Positions 37,993 to 47,333 are shown, counted from the stretch's first letter. The stretch is DNA of 64,000 nt from Phytopseudomonas dryadis (GCF_004327355.1 NZ_QJUM01000002.1:124001-188000), one strand, 5' to 3'. Notes: generated by a model not told the origin, from the letters alone. A program made the numbers and translations.

Positions 37993-40598
37993 ATGAGACA
38001 GGCGGCAAGGAATCGTCTGAATCCGCAGTTATAGATACATTCCGCCTAGAGGTTCATCCTTCTGTTGTTTTCAAATTAGGCGCTGACCTTATAACTGATG
38101 ACATGCAAGCTCTGATAGAGCTCGTAAAAAACTCCTATGATGCAGACGCTAGCCGAGTTAGTGTAAATATCGACACACAAACTTTGACAGACGCGGAAAC
38201 CGGCGAAATTATAACCGAAGAGCATTCATCTTTAAGCAAAGAGAGAAAGCTAAGAGCTCTACGCGGCATCATTACAATATCCGACGACGGCATTGGAATG
38301 GATCTAGATACAATTCGCCGAGGCTGGCTAACTGTATCCCTCAGCCACAAACAATTGATGAAGTCACAAGGAAAAACCACTGCAAAGGAAAGAACCCCAC
38401 TGGGAGATAAAGGCCTGGGGCGTTTAGGGGCGCAGCGTTTAGGGGATGTCATCACTCTTATTACACGCAAGCGAACTAGAATTGGCTCTGAAGAACCTGT
38501 GAACGATGATGCTACGCTTAGAGTATCTATTAAATGGGGAGATTTCTCCTTCGCCGAAAGCCTTAGCTCAGTCCCCATCAAGGTTGAGCGTTTACCCACT
38601 AATAAAAAACCTGGTACTACGCTTCAAATTAGAGGACTAAGAGATCCTCAATCTTGGACGAAAGGGGAAACTAGCGCACTTCAAAAAGAAATTGCCGCAA
38701 TGATTTCTCCTTATGAAGGTGTATCAGGCTTTCGCATCAGCTTTACCATTGACGGAGTGAACATTAACCTTAGAGAGACAGCTCAAGCAATATTGAGTGC
38801 TGCACCTGTGGTTTACAGATTTAAATATGATGGGCACAAGCTAACTGTTGATGGTGCCTTCTCAATTGATTTTTTACGTCCGACCTCGCGGGATGAGATT
38901 GCAATCTACGAAAGCCTAATAGCCCGTGATAATGGATATGCATTTTCTGAGTGGATGCTGCAAGGCCGGCAAAAGAAATCATCTTTGGGCGTCAAGCAAG
39001 GTGATGATAAATACTTTCTTTTAAGTCACTCAAATTTTCAGATAGACGAAATAAGCAATATAGAGCTAGACGACGGCCTACCTGTTAACCCCGGCTCATT
39101 TAGTGGCGAGGTCAGCAGCATACCTCTAACGCGAGACACTACCAATATTTTTAATCGAAACGCAGAATATAAGGACTTCGTCAAAGCCCTCGTTGGAATT
39201 AAAGTATACAGGGACGGATTCGGGGTTCGAGTAGATGACGACTGGCTTGGGCTCGGAACTAAGTGGACTAGCGGATCCTCATACTACAGCCTCAGACCTG
39301 GCAACGTTGCAGGTTATATAAGCATCTCTGCAAAATACAATTCCGCCCTCGAAGAAACAACTAACAGGGAGGCTTTTAGAGACACGCCAGCCTATAGAAA
39401 CTTCTACAAGCTCTTGATGACATGGGCCGACTACACTGGACGTCTTCAGGAGCATATTAGGAGAAGCTATAACGATTACAAGCAGCACTGCTATGCTCTG
39501 CAAGCCAATGTAGAAGTAAGAGCAACTCCAGAAAGCCTATTAAAGAATGCCTCCGCACAAATAGAACAAGTCTCTAATTTAGCTCGAAAATCGGGGGAAG
39601 CCCGACAGCAGCTTAGAAGGATCCAGGAAGCTACAGTTTCTCTCGAAGATCAGAAATCTTCGTCAGATCGTACTCTGTTCCAAGATCCTGAGTTGAGATC
39701 TGCTGTTGACCGTACGGTAAAGCAGGTCACCGCAGCAGCGAGCGAGGCCGAAGAGCTAATCAGCGGCCTGGATGCTCTCCTCGAAGAACAGTCTCGGTTA
39801 AAGGCCGGATTGAGCTTGCTATCGGAGCAAATAGAAGTTGCTCAAAACCAGATTGGCGAAGCTTGGGAGTCTGTTGCTCTTGGCCTAGGTGCTGAATCAT
39901 TGACGCACGAGGTATTACAAATCAGCGATGGACTTCGTGGCCGGAGCTCCCAGATTACTCAATACCTTAAAAGCATCGACTGTAAAGATCAGCGAATCTG
40001 GGGGTTTGTCGAACATATACGCTCCTCATCCAGCTCTCTTGCTAAGCAGGTTTCGCGTATTTCTCCTTCGTTGAGGTATGTTAGGGAAAATCGCGATGAT
40101 GTACTTATGAGCCAAGCATTAGAGGATATAATTACTTATCACTCTGAACGGTGGGGTAAAAATGGGCTTAACTTCGATCTGAGCATTATTTCTGATTTCA
40201 CAATTCGAATAAACCCCGGCAGACTTACTCAGATTTTCGACAACCTTATCTTAAACTCGGAGTATTGGTTGTTACATGCGCTTCGCATACGCAGGCAACC
40301 CGAGGGAACAATATCCATTAAAATCGACCAACCTTTTGTGATCTTCAGTGATAATGGATCGGGGATCGACGCTTCGGTAGAGGAATTAATATTTGACCCT
40401 TTCATTACACTAAAGCCTTCACAACAAGGGCGTGGATTAGGGCTATTTGTTGTCCGTCAACTCTTAGATTCAGAGCAAAGCTCTATATTCCTGACGCCAG
40501 AGCGTAACAGCGATGGACGCCGATATGAATTTCTCCTGAACTTCTCAGGATGCACAATCAACTCTAACAGCGTACCTGGTTCGGCCCGGGGGGACTAA
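37989..40598 (+). CDS. Two-GHKL ATPase with histidine-kinase-like C-terminus (paraMORC/kinase hybrid)
   Basis: 869 residues. The N-terminal GHKL module is like MORC/Hsp90: MQALIELVKNSYDADASRV (N-box, E44/N48), TISDDGIGMD, and GDKGLGRLGAQRLGD. A coiled coil follows (about 540-650). Next is a sequence like a HisKA H-box (LGAESLTHEVLQISDGLRG). The C-terminal kinase-type ATPase has IFDNLILNSEYW, FSDNGSGIDASVEE and GRGLGLFVVRQLL. Having both modules in one chain is unusual. It overlaps the methyltransferase gene and ends 2 bp before the receiver-like gene. A role in sensing DNA or phage is inference. Confidence 0.75.
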   Translation: MNETGGKESSESAVIDTFRLEVHPSVVFKLGADLITDDMQALIELVKNSYDADASRVSVNIDTQTLTDAETGEIITEEHSSLSKERKLRALRGIITISDDGIGMDLDTIRRGWLTVSLSHKQLMKSQGKTTAKERTPLGDKGLGRLGAQRLGDVITLITRKRTRIGSEEPVNDDATLRVSIKWGDFSFAESLSSVPIKVERLPTNKKPGTTLQIRGLRDPQSWTKGETSALQKEIAAMISPYEGVSGFRISFTIDGVNINLRETAQAILSAAPVVYRFKYDGHKLTVDGAFSIDFLRPTSRDEIAIYESLIARDNGYAFSEWMLQGRQKKSSLGVKQGDDKYFLLSHSNFQIDEISNIELDDGLPVNPGSFSGEVSSIPLTRDTTNIFNRNAEYKDFVKALVGIKVYRDGFGVRVDDDWLGLGTKWTSGSSYYSLRPGNVAGYISISAKYNSALEETTNREAFRDTPAYRNFYKLLMTWADYTGRLQEHIRRSYNDYKQHCYALQANVEVRATPESLLKNASAQIEQVSNLARKSGEARQQLRRIQEATVSLEDQKSSSDRTLFQDPELRSAVDRTVKQVTAAASEAEELISGLDALLEEQSRLKAGLSLLSEQIEVAQNQIGEAWESVALGLGAESLTHEVLQISDGLRGRSSQITQYLKSIDCKDQRIWGFVEHIRSSSSSLAKQVSRISPSLRYVRENRDDVLMSQALEDIITYHSERWGKNGLNFDLSIISDFTIRINPGRLTQIFDNLILNSEYWLLHALRIRRQPEGTISIKIDQPFVIFSDNGSGIDASVEELIFDPFITLKPSQQGRGLGLFVVRQLLDSEQSSIFLTPERNSDGRRYEFLLNFSGCTINSNSVPGSARGD

Positions 40599-40600
40599 AA

Positions 40601-42451
40601 ATGACAGCGGATGTTATTAGCAACTCAAGCAACTCGGCTCAAGAAGCAAAGGAGCTAACCCGCAAGCTTCTTTCTGCAATGTCGATTGCCAGGGTTATTA
40701 ACGTTGATGATGACCATCATCAAGAATCAGAGCAAAATCCGGAAACTGTAGTTGCAGCTTTGAGGGCACAGACCCTCGACTATGTGCTCGTAGCACGGGC
40801 CCTCCTTTCTGATCAAGAAGACGATCAACTCGACGATTTTGAGGCTGATGAGGTAATTGATCTTTTGCATGAGCGATGGGTTAGTTTGGATATTGAACGA
40901 CGAAAAGAGCTTACTCTCGCTGCCAATCGTTCACAGAACTCTAATCGACAAGACGGCGGAGATCTATCTAGTTCAATTGACGATAACAATGCAGCCCTTA
41001 TTGCCTTACCGGAGCTAATTGGGGATGTAGCTGAGTTCAAAAAAATGTCTTTTGGCGATTGGCGTACACAAGGCCAAGAATTATTAAAGGATCCTATCCC
41101 GACTCTTGTATTATTTGACCGTAGCTTTGAGCGCGAGCAACAATCTGCAACTGCAGGAGAGGATCTTGTAAAAGACATTCTGCGCAGAGATGACCTAAGG
41201 CACATTTACGTCGGCCTTCTAACCTATACCGCTGCCAACACCGCACTTGAAGCTGAGATAGCACAAAACATAACCACCGAGCTTGGTGAGAAGGCTCGTA
41301 GTATAATTGTTATAGCAAAGCATCGATTGAATTCTGGCTCTGAGTTCCCAGAAGCGTTGAGAATGGTGCTTTATGCTGATGAGTTAGAGTCATTCCGACA
41401 TCATGCAATCGAGAGTTTAATAACTGCCAATGAAACGGCCACTAATTTTTTAAGGACAGTTAAACCCTACGCTCTGATGGCAACATTTGAGTCTGCAAGG
41501 CGGGAAGGAATGTATGAGGCTGAGAATGTAATTCGAATGGCAAACGCGCCAGCTCGACGAATGTTAGAAGCACAACTAAGAGACGCTAGCTTTGTGTCTC
41601 AAGTACTTTCCAAGCTTAGAAATGCTGCCGGTGTTGAACTTTATTTAAATGGAACTGAAAAGCCCAGTGACCTGAATAAAATAACCTGGCAGGAACGTTT
41701 TGACGACAAAAATCATTTAGCCTCACTGTCTATGCCATTATCGATTGGTGATATATTCAGAGTTTTTGACGTTGCTAATCCTACAGGAGTAAGCCGCTAC
41801 TACATTTTGCTGGCACAATCTTGTGATTTGAGTGTCAGGAGTGATGGAAAACGCAGCAATAATGTGAACTCATTTGTCTTGACGCAAATTAAGCCGGCAA
41901 TTAAGAGCACAGAGAGCGGAAAGTATTCTCCATTAAAATCAAATCAGCAAGAGCTCGGTTATTTTGATGCAGCAAGCGATGCCCCCTGGCGTGTTTGTTT
42001 TTCACAGAAGATTCACGTTCCTGCTTTGGCTTTAGACGCTTGCGTTATTAACTCTTCAGGTCTCGGTAAAATTGGAGTGAATAACGAGAGACCAGCTAAC
42101 TTAGCAGCTTCTTGGGTAAGCAGACGTGAAAGGATGATAGAAGAGGCACAAAAATTGATAGCCAAGTATCAAAGGCTAGAACAGTCTGTGGCAGAGGTTC
42201 AAGGGCGTGGAAAGGATGCTCAAGACATGAAAAAAATTCTCGCTGCCTCGTTAGTTGGTGCTGGTGTACAGCATAGCACTGGCCTCACAGCGAAAATAGA
42301 TACCGCTCTAAGCACAATAGAGTATGGAATAGAGCGTTTTGCAAGGATTGCAGATTCAGCTGCTAACGGATTATTGGCACTTTCCGCTAATCACCAGGCC
42401 AGACCTGCGCTTTATAACAACTTATTTCACGATCAAGTTGATGTGGGGTAA
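40601..42451 (+). CDS. Receiver-like protein with long insertion and unknown C-terminal domain
   Basis: 616 residues. The N-terminal region carries all receiver marks but spread out: acidic cluster INVDDDHH (35-38), probable phospho-Asp D173 in PTLVLFDRSFE, T208/T210 in YVGLLTYTA, and K240 in IIVIAKHRL. Between the acidic cluster and D173 is an extra ~120-residue stretch, acidic and helical. Residues 250-616 contain DIFRVFDVANP, RYYILLAQSCDLSVRS and a C-terminal coiled part; I do not recognise this domain. It is the third gene of the operon and would be the natural partner of the upstream kinase-like protein. Confidence 0.65.
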   Translation: MTADVISNSSNSAQEAKELTRKLLSAMSIARVINVDDDHHQESEQNPETVVAALRAQTLDYVLVARALLSDQEDDQLDDFEADEVIDLLHERWVSLDIERRKELTLAANRSQNSNRQDGGDLSSSIDDNNAALIALPELIGDVAEFKKMSFGDWRTQGQELLKDPIPTLVLFDRSFEREQQSATAGEDLVKDILRRDDLRHIYVGLLTYTAANTALEAEIAQNITTELGEKARSIIVIAKHRLNSGSEFPEALRMVLYADELESFRHHAIESLITANETATNFLRTVKPYALMATFESARREGMYEAENVIRMANAPARRMLEAQLRDASFVSQVLSKLRNAAGVELYLNGTEKPSDLNKITWQERFDDKNHLASLSMPLSIGDIFRVFDVANPTGVSRYYILLAQSCDLSVRSDGKRSNNVNSFVLTQIKPAIKSTESGKYSPLKSNQQELGYFDAASDAPWRVCFSQKIHVPALALDACVINSSGLGKIGVNNERPANLAASWVSRRERMIEEAQKLIAKYQRLEQSVAEVQGRGKDAQDMKKILAASLVGAGVQHSTGLTAKIDTALSTIEYGIERFARIADSAANGLLALSANHQARPALYNNLFHDQVDVG

Positions 42452-43090
42452 TCGCATTCTTAATGCTTGCCCACTAAACGTCTTCAGAATAGAAGACCAT
42501 GTATGTTCAAGTACATAGCATTTTTGATCGCGACAGTTATGCTACTGAGAAACTTTCCTCATTTTCAATGAATTGCTTCATTCCATTCGCCACCTCTAGA
42601 CTCGCCCCTTTGTGCTTACGCGCCAGAGAGCGAGTCGTCCGGCTCGGCTCGTACACAATAACCGTAACGAACGGGCGAAGGACTAGCTCCAACCAGCGCG
42701 CAAATCTATGGCCTGACGAGACCCCAATGCCCCCTCTCTATGCCTGGCGCTAAAGGACTTCTGCTAACAGCCGAAAGTGTGGAAGACTGTGACACGCTAC
42801 CCTTTGCAACCGCTCCATCCTGATCGCGTCAGGATATTGGGAAAGATTGGATTATGGAGCGATTTCGTAGCAAGGAAAGCATGCTTTATGATCACGAAAG
42901 AGGAATATTCGGCAAGGTGATTAGCTCTTCAAGGCGTAAGGCAGTTATGCATGAAATAGGGGCAAAGTTATTGAAGCCTTTAATGTTCGCAGCTTACGTG
43001 CCTTCAACTTCTCTCCAAGTAAAATGGCAGGGCTCGAAATATAATTAACTCACCCTTTACTACGTTAAAAATCAGAATCTAACTGGCCCA
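42452..43090. other. Gap between receiver-like gene and retron; possible small ORF
   Basis: About 640 bp, AT-rich, with no recognised gene. A 64-codon frame at 42854-43048 (MERFRSKESMLYDHERGIFG) is uncertain and might be a fragment. A purine/pyrimidine-rich stretch near 43080-43110 overlaps the retron gene end. Confidence 0.4.
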
Positions 43091-44857
43091 TTAAAAAATA
43101 AAAAAACACCCTCTCCGGGCGTACTTTCCCGCGACCTCACATAAAGGGCGGAAAGCCTTCCCGTCAAGAACCGCATACAATGAGCTGGTGAATTTAAACT
43201 CTGACCTTGCTACAAATCTATTCAGCGATGCAATTGGGATAAACCCATATAACGCTGTATTAATATTGCTTTGAGCTGCTCCTCGGGCCGCCACGCCAAT
43301 CACTTCCATTGAATCATTAAAGATTGGACCGCCACTGTTTCCTTCAATCAACGGCACATCAACTAACCATAGATCCAAATCAACTTGGCGCCTAAGCTGC
43401 GTGGTATTACCTTTTGTAATGTAATGAGCTGCACCATCACGATGCTTTGGGAATCCAATGGATAAGATTGGTTCCATTGGCCGGATAGCCTCTTTATTTG
43501 CCTTTCTAAGCCTGGGGATTTGATCAAATTTCTCACCTGGATAGAATATAGCCAAATCCTCTTTTACATCCGACAAAATAAGCTCAGCACTAAATTCGGC
43601 CTCATCACCAGCGCGCAAGAAAGATATCATGTGTGGCGCCAGAGTTTTGGAAACGCCACTGATAACATGCTGATTCGTAATTAGCCCAACACCATCCAGC
43701 AAGAAAGCGGTACCTTGGCTATCATCGGTGAGGTTTTTAACAACAAAAATTGAGTTTCCTAGAATTTCTTCGGGTGACTTTCTGAACTCAAGATTCTCTT
43801 TACCAATAGCAACGGTAAAATCGTACGCTAACCTCCTATACATATTGTCACTTCTACCACGAATCATTTGAATATAATTCAAACGCCCTTTCAAAACTTT
43901 TATAAAAAAGTCACCCGCATTATCCTTTATTCTCCGATGCTGTCGTGCCGGAACAACCTGTTTATTCCCTGCTAGAATTTGCAGATATTTTTCCTCCGCA
44001 AGCTCTGGACCGTACCGCCGCAGCGCATTAATCATGGAGCTAGTTTTGCGAATGAACTCCCGAGGTACATTCGGAAATTTATTGACCACCAGGCCGGTTA
44101 CCATTTGACGCTGAGAGCGATGCTGAAGCCGAGTCTTCTCTGCATTTATCAAAAAGCCATTGGCCTTCACAATTTGCTCTAGCTCTCGCCCAGGGATTGC
44201 CATACCGTCTTGAGTAACCTCAACCACACCAGCGGGGAGGTGTTTAAGGGAGCTAGTAAAGGAAAAAGTTATATCATCCACAAATCGAGTTACATGGCAT
44301 TTTTTTGATTTTGCTAAAGCTTGCAATTGAGAATCTAATTTCCAACAAATCATATTTGATATTAAGGGGGATGTCGGTGCCCCCTGAACCAGCTTTCCAT
44401 CATGACAGCAAATATGAGCTATTACAGTGGCAACATTGTGAGGCGCATTGAACGGCGCAGACATAAAAAGATTTTTTACACGACCAAAATGTATGGTTTC
44501 AAAAAAATCTTTCAGATCAATGTTGAATACTAGGTTTTTATTAACATGAGGAAGGGCATTGGATTTAATACTCCTTCCTTTGACGAACCCATGACTCGAG
44601 GGCTTGGGGTAGTAAAATTTATTTAAATGGAGTGCCAATGATTTTTGCAACTCTTTCATGGCTTTCTTCGGTGCTTTAACCACTCTGGTAGCGCCGTTTT
44701 TTTTGGGAATATGAAAAGCTGCATAGTGACTTGACTTTCTCTTATAGAGAAAATCGAGGAGTTTCTCTTGCTCAACGCCAAGCAAATCGCAAAACCCAGA
44801 AAGATTGCCTAGGCCGGGGGTAAACAGTGCTTTAAGGATGTCATCAATAATCATCAT
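43091..44857 (-). CDS. Retron reverse transcriptase fused to trypsin-like protease
   Basis: 588 residues. The N-terminal RT has retron marks: NAxxH (NALPH, about residue 101), VFNIDLKDFFETIHF, LVQGAPTSPLISNM, catalytic FVDD (193-196), and the retron VTG motif (MVTGLVV, 254-256). From about 365 a trypsin-like domain follows with the full triad: His in LITNQHVISG, Asp in VKEDLAIFYPG, Ser in IEGNSGGPIFND. So the effector is in cis. Retrons are phage-defence units in which RT, ncRNA and effector form a complex; the protease would be the toxic or cleaving part. ATG at 44857 follows a TTG. The ncRNA pairing lies directly upstream. Confidence 0.88.
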   Translation of the reverse strand: MMIIDDILKALFTPGLGNLSGFCDLLGVEQEKLLDFLYKRKSSHYAAFHIPKKNGATRVVKAPKKAMKELQKSLALHLNKFYYPKPSSHGFVKGRSIKSNALPHVNKNLVFNIDLKDFFETIHFGRVKNLFMSAPFNAPHNVATVIAHICCHDGKLVQGAPTSPLISNMICWKLDSQLQALAKSKKCHVTRFVDDITFSFTSSLKHLPAGVVEVTQDGMAIPGRELEQIVKANGFLINAEKTRLQHRSQRQMVTGLVVNKFPNVPREFIRKTSSMINALRRYGPELAEEKYLQILAGNKQVVPARQHRRIKDNAGDFFIKVLKGRLNYIQMIRGRSDNMYRRLAYDFTVAIGKENLEFRKSPEEILGNSIFVVKNLTDDSQGTAFLLDGVGLITNQHVISGVSKTLAPHMISFLRAGDEAEFSAELILSDVKEDLAIFYPGEKFDQIPRLRKANKEAIRPMEPILSIGFPKHRDGAAHYITKGNTTQLRRQVDLDLWLVDVPLIEGNSGGPIFNDSMEVIGVAARGAAQSNINTALYGFIPIASLNRFVARSEFKFTSSLYAVLDGKAFRPLCEVAGKYARRGCFFIF

Positions 44858-44862
44858 CAAAA

Positions 44863-44997
44863 CCGAGTGCAGGGACTATTTTCTCTTTTACACACGTCGC
44901 CAACCATGAGTAATCGTTAGCGCGTAACGGCAAAGCAACCCTTTATCTGGCCACCGCATATAGTCAGTGGAAAGTTAAATTGCGTCCCTACACCCGG
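44863..44997 (-). ncRNA. Retron msr-msd RNA with a1/a2 pairing
   Basis: On the minus strand, CCGGGTGTAGGGAC (44997-44984) pairs with GTCCCTGCACTCGG (44876-44863) over 14 positions, two of them G-U. This is the a1/a2 stem that closes a retron RNA. Between them are a stem CCACTG/CGGTGG (44970-44951) and a longer hairpin closed by GTTGC/GCGAC containing CGTTA/TAACG (44940-44896), which could be the msd. The 3' arm ends only about 5 nt before the RT ATG. The branching guanosine was not assigned. Confidence 0.7.
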
Positions 44998-45299
44998 CAC
45001 AAAATTGATATCACGCGAGCACATTCACTGTCAAGTCAGGAGGAATAAGGAAATTGGGCGCAGTAAACAGAGCAGATATTTCCTTTCCTAAAGACCGCTC
45101 TTGGCCGGATAACGACCGTACGTGCTGCCCGGCCTTCTTTGACCTAACAGTAAGCTGCGAGCCTACGACTTAACCAATCCACGACTGGAGAGTTCCTCAT
45201 CATGAGCCCGGCTCCTCGTCCTCTGATGCTATTGCAGTGCCACGCTGTCAATCTCCTAAACCTGATCGCTACGCACCGGCAAACGGGCGGCGGCAATTT

Positions 45300-45425
45300 G
45301 ATCCAGACGGCGAGCATGAATGGCATGATCCGTATGCGTATCTAAAAAGATGTGCTGGCGCTGCTGCCGACGCAACGGGAGAGTGAAATCGAGCGGTTGC
45401 TGTCGTCTCAGTGTGTACCAGTCTG
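45300..45425 (+). pseudogene. IS66-family transposase C-terminal fragment (decayed)
   Basis: One frame reads EWHDPYAYLK and, after a +1 slip, DVLALLPTQRESEIERLLSS, which is the standard IS66 transposase C-terminus (DPYAYLKDVL.RLPTQ). A single extra A breaks it and no upstream transposase remains. The surroundings (44998-45650) hold no other gene, so an old IS insertion and deletion seems likely. Confidence 0.75.
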
Positions 45426-45651
45426 ACATCGGTTCGGCCAGATCCGACCGCAGATTGACTATTCCTCGGTGGTGGGAACACCTGCATCATTCCATGTAAC
45501 CTTCAGGTTGCGTTCAAGCAGATGGAGGTAAGCCAGGGTGGAAGATGTACCTGAATCATGATCCGTTGCTCTCATAGTGGCGGCTTACGTGCGTACGCAA
45601 GCATCGATCTGGAGGCATCTTGAGGCGAACGCCACTTATAATGTCCGAAAC

Positions 45652-45777
45652 TCATGCAAGACTCCTCTGCTCACCGAGCAGCGGCTCGAAAAGTGAATTG
45701 AAGATGGCCTGAACCGGATCTTCAGAGTCGTCCAAGCTATGGGATGCGGGTTCTCTTAGTATAGGTAAGAGCACCAT
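45652..45777 (-). CDS. Possible small ORF downstream of the TIGR04141 gene
   Basis: 41 residues (MVLLPILREPASHSLDDSED, then PVQAIFNSLFEPLLGEQRSL) with normal composition, starting 6 bp after the TIGR04141 stop. Its TGA overlaps an ATG of a further 27-codon frame (MSFGHYKWRSPQDA). Both may be remains of genes cut by the IS66 event. No family is recognised. Confidence 0.35.
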   Translation of the reverse strand: MVLLPILREPASHSLDDSEDPVQAIFNSLFEPLLGEQRSLA

Positions 45778-45782
45778 GGTTT

Positions 45783-47333
45783 TCAGTTGCCGATCCTGCA
45801 CACCTCGACCTGATACCCCATAGCGATCAACCGCTGGGCAAACTGCCTGAAGTTGACCTTCGAGAAGAAGGGCATATGCAAGACTTCGTTGGCTTGCATG
45901 ATGGCGAACACTATCTTATTTCTGGGCTGCGTGGTTGAATCGAATACGAACTGGAACTCTCCCTCCTGAGCGAGATACTCATTGACCTGAGCCGTTACTT
46001 CGGGGGAATTGATGAGCGCCTCAGCGGAGACGTACGCCTGAGAGAACAGATGACTCAGGACACTGGACGATGAGTATTTTTTTACATGGACGATGTGGTG
46101 TTCCGGCGTGAGAAGGTCACAGAACTCGAATGGGCTTGAAGCACCGTTCAACCGAACCAGCTTCTGATCAAGAAGAAAGAAGTTTACGTTGTCGGCGATC
46201 CGCCTTAAGTACGGGCCTTCATGGTCGATACCGTACCGAGGGAACTGCAGGTTGGATAGGGTAGCCGCTTCGAAGTATCGGTTGACCTGATCGGTGTAAT
46301 CTCGATCAATCTGATACCAATCCCCTTCGCTGAGCAGGTAGATTTTTTCTTCAAGCTCGATCTCTGCCTCAAGGCAACTGTACATGAACCAGGCTGCGCG
46401 TTGCTGCTCATCAGCACCATACAGGTAAATGCGTTCGGAGTTCATCGATTGCAGCGTGACAGCTCCAAGGATTTGCTTAGCCAGGAGGGCTTGTCGAAGA
46501 TCCAGATCAAAGGTGATCGCAGGACCGTTACGCGATCGCGCGCTGTGCCTTAGATAACTAAAGCCGCTAATGTCGTCAGGCAGTAGCTGGGGAGCTGCCA
46601 CGCGGATTCGATCAAACTCTTGCGCATTAATCGCAACCACCAGCAAGTCATCCAGCTGTGCCACAAGCGCGGCATCCCGTACCGGGACAATGAAGTCCAT
46701 CCACGGATATTTCTCCTTGGATCGCTCGTCCTCGTAGGCCGCCAGTAACCGAGCAGCAATGTCAGGAAACTGTTCGAGCCTGACATCTGAATGTAGAGCC
46801 AAGGAATCCGAACCACTCACATACTCGCCTTCATCCTGATCGTTTTCGACTACTCCAGTAAGCGATTTGAGAATCTCCGAGTCGAATTTGAAATCGAACT
46901 CCGAGATGGACAAGTGCTTTGAAGATTGCGCTTTCGAACGCAGTGGGGTTCGATCAATGTTCGATTTCTCGACTGACTTAATGAGTAATGGATCAGTCAG
47001 GCTTAACGCTGTTCTCAGCCCAAAATAGCGCTCGATTCCGAATCCATCAATCAGGTGCCGGGCGTGACCGAACGTGAAGCAGAACACGCGATCCTGAACC
47101 TCCATGACCAGAAGCGCCTTGAGAGACTTACCTGTCAGATTCAGCTGCGCGACCTCTTCGACATTGCTGAACAGCTGTGTCCATTTGGGGTGCGACGCGT
47201 TTATCTGGTGGTAAAAGAGACAATCGACGCCCTGTAGGGAGAACGGAATAGGCCGAAGGCTGGCTTCATCAGACAGAGCGTCAAAGATAGATCTCCCTGC
47301 CTTAAGCAAAAACACATTGATAGTGATCTTCAC
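45783..47333 (-). CDS. TIGR04141/DUF6119 sporadically distributed protein
   Basis: 516 residues from a GTG at 47333 preceded by GGAGG at good spacing; an upstream ATG (47438) would add 35 unlike residues. The opening (KITINVFLLKAGRSIFDALSD), GKSLKALLVMEVQDRVFCFTFGHARHLID, GFGIERYFGLRTALSLTDP, and C-terminal DSTTQPRNKIVFAI match what I know as the TIGR04141 family. It occurs patchily in islands and phage-defence regions, and has no settled function. The gene stands alone between an IS66 remnant and the GC-rich module. Confidence 0.8.
   Translation of the reverse strand: MKITINVFLLKAGRSIFDALSDEASLRPIPFSLQGVDCLFYHQINASHPKWTQLFSNVEEVAQLNLTGKSLKALLVMEVQDRVFCFTFGHARHLIDGFGIERYFGLRTALSLTDPLLIKSVEKSNIDRTPLRSKAQSSKHLSISEFDFKFDSEILKSLTGVVENDQDEGEYVSGSDSLALHSDVRLEQFPDIAARLLAAYEDERSKEKYPWMDFIVPVRDAALVAQLDDLLVVAINAQEFDRIRVAAPQLLPDDISGFSYLRHSARSRNGPAITFDLDLRQALLAKQILGAVTLQSMNSERIYLYGADEQQRAAWFMYSCLEAEIELEEKIYLLSEGDWYQIDRDYTDQVNRYFEAATLSNLQFPRYGIDHEGPYLRRIADNVNFFLLDQKLVRLNGASSPFEFCDLLTPEHHIVHVKKYSSSSVLSHLFSQAYVSAEALINSPEVTAQVNEYLAQEGEFQFVFDSTTQPRNKIVFAIMQANEVLHMPFFSKVNFRQFAQRLIAMGYQVEVCRIGN

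Noticed and set aside
44998..45650. Possible CRISPR or tandem repeats near the IS66 scar
   Set aside because: Read for regular repeat-spacer spacing; none present. The content is decayed transposase sequence only.
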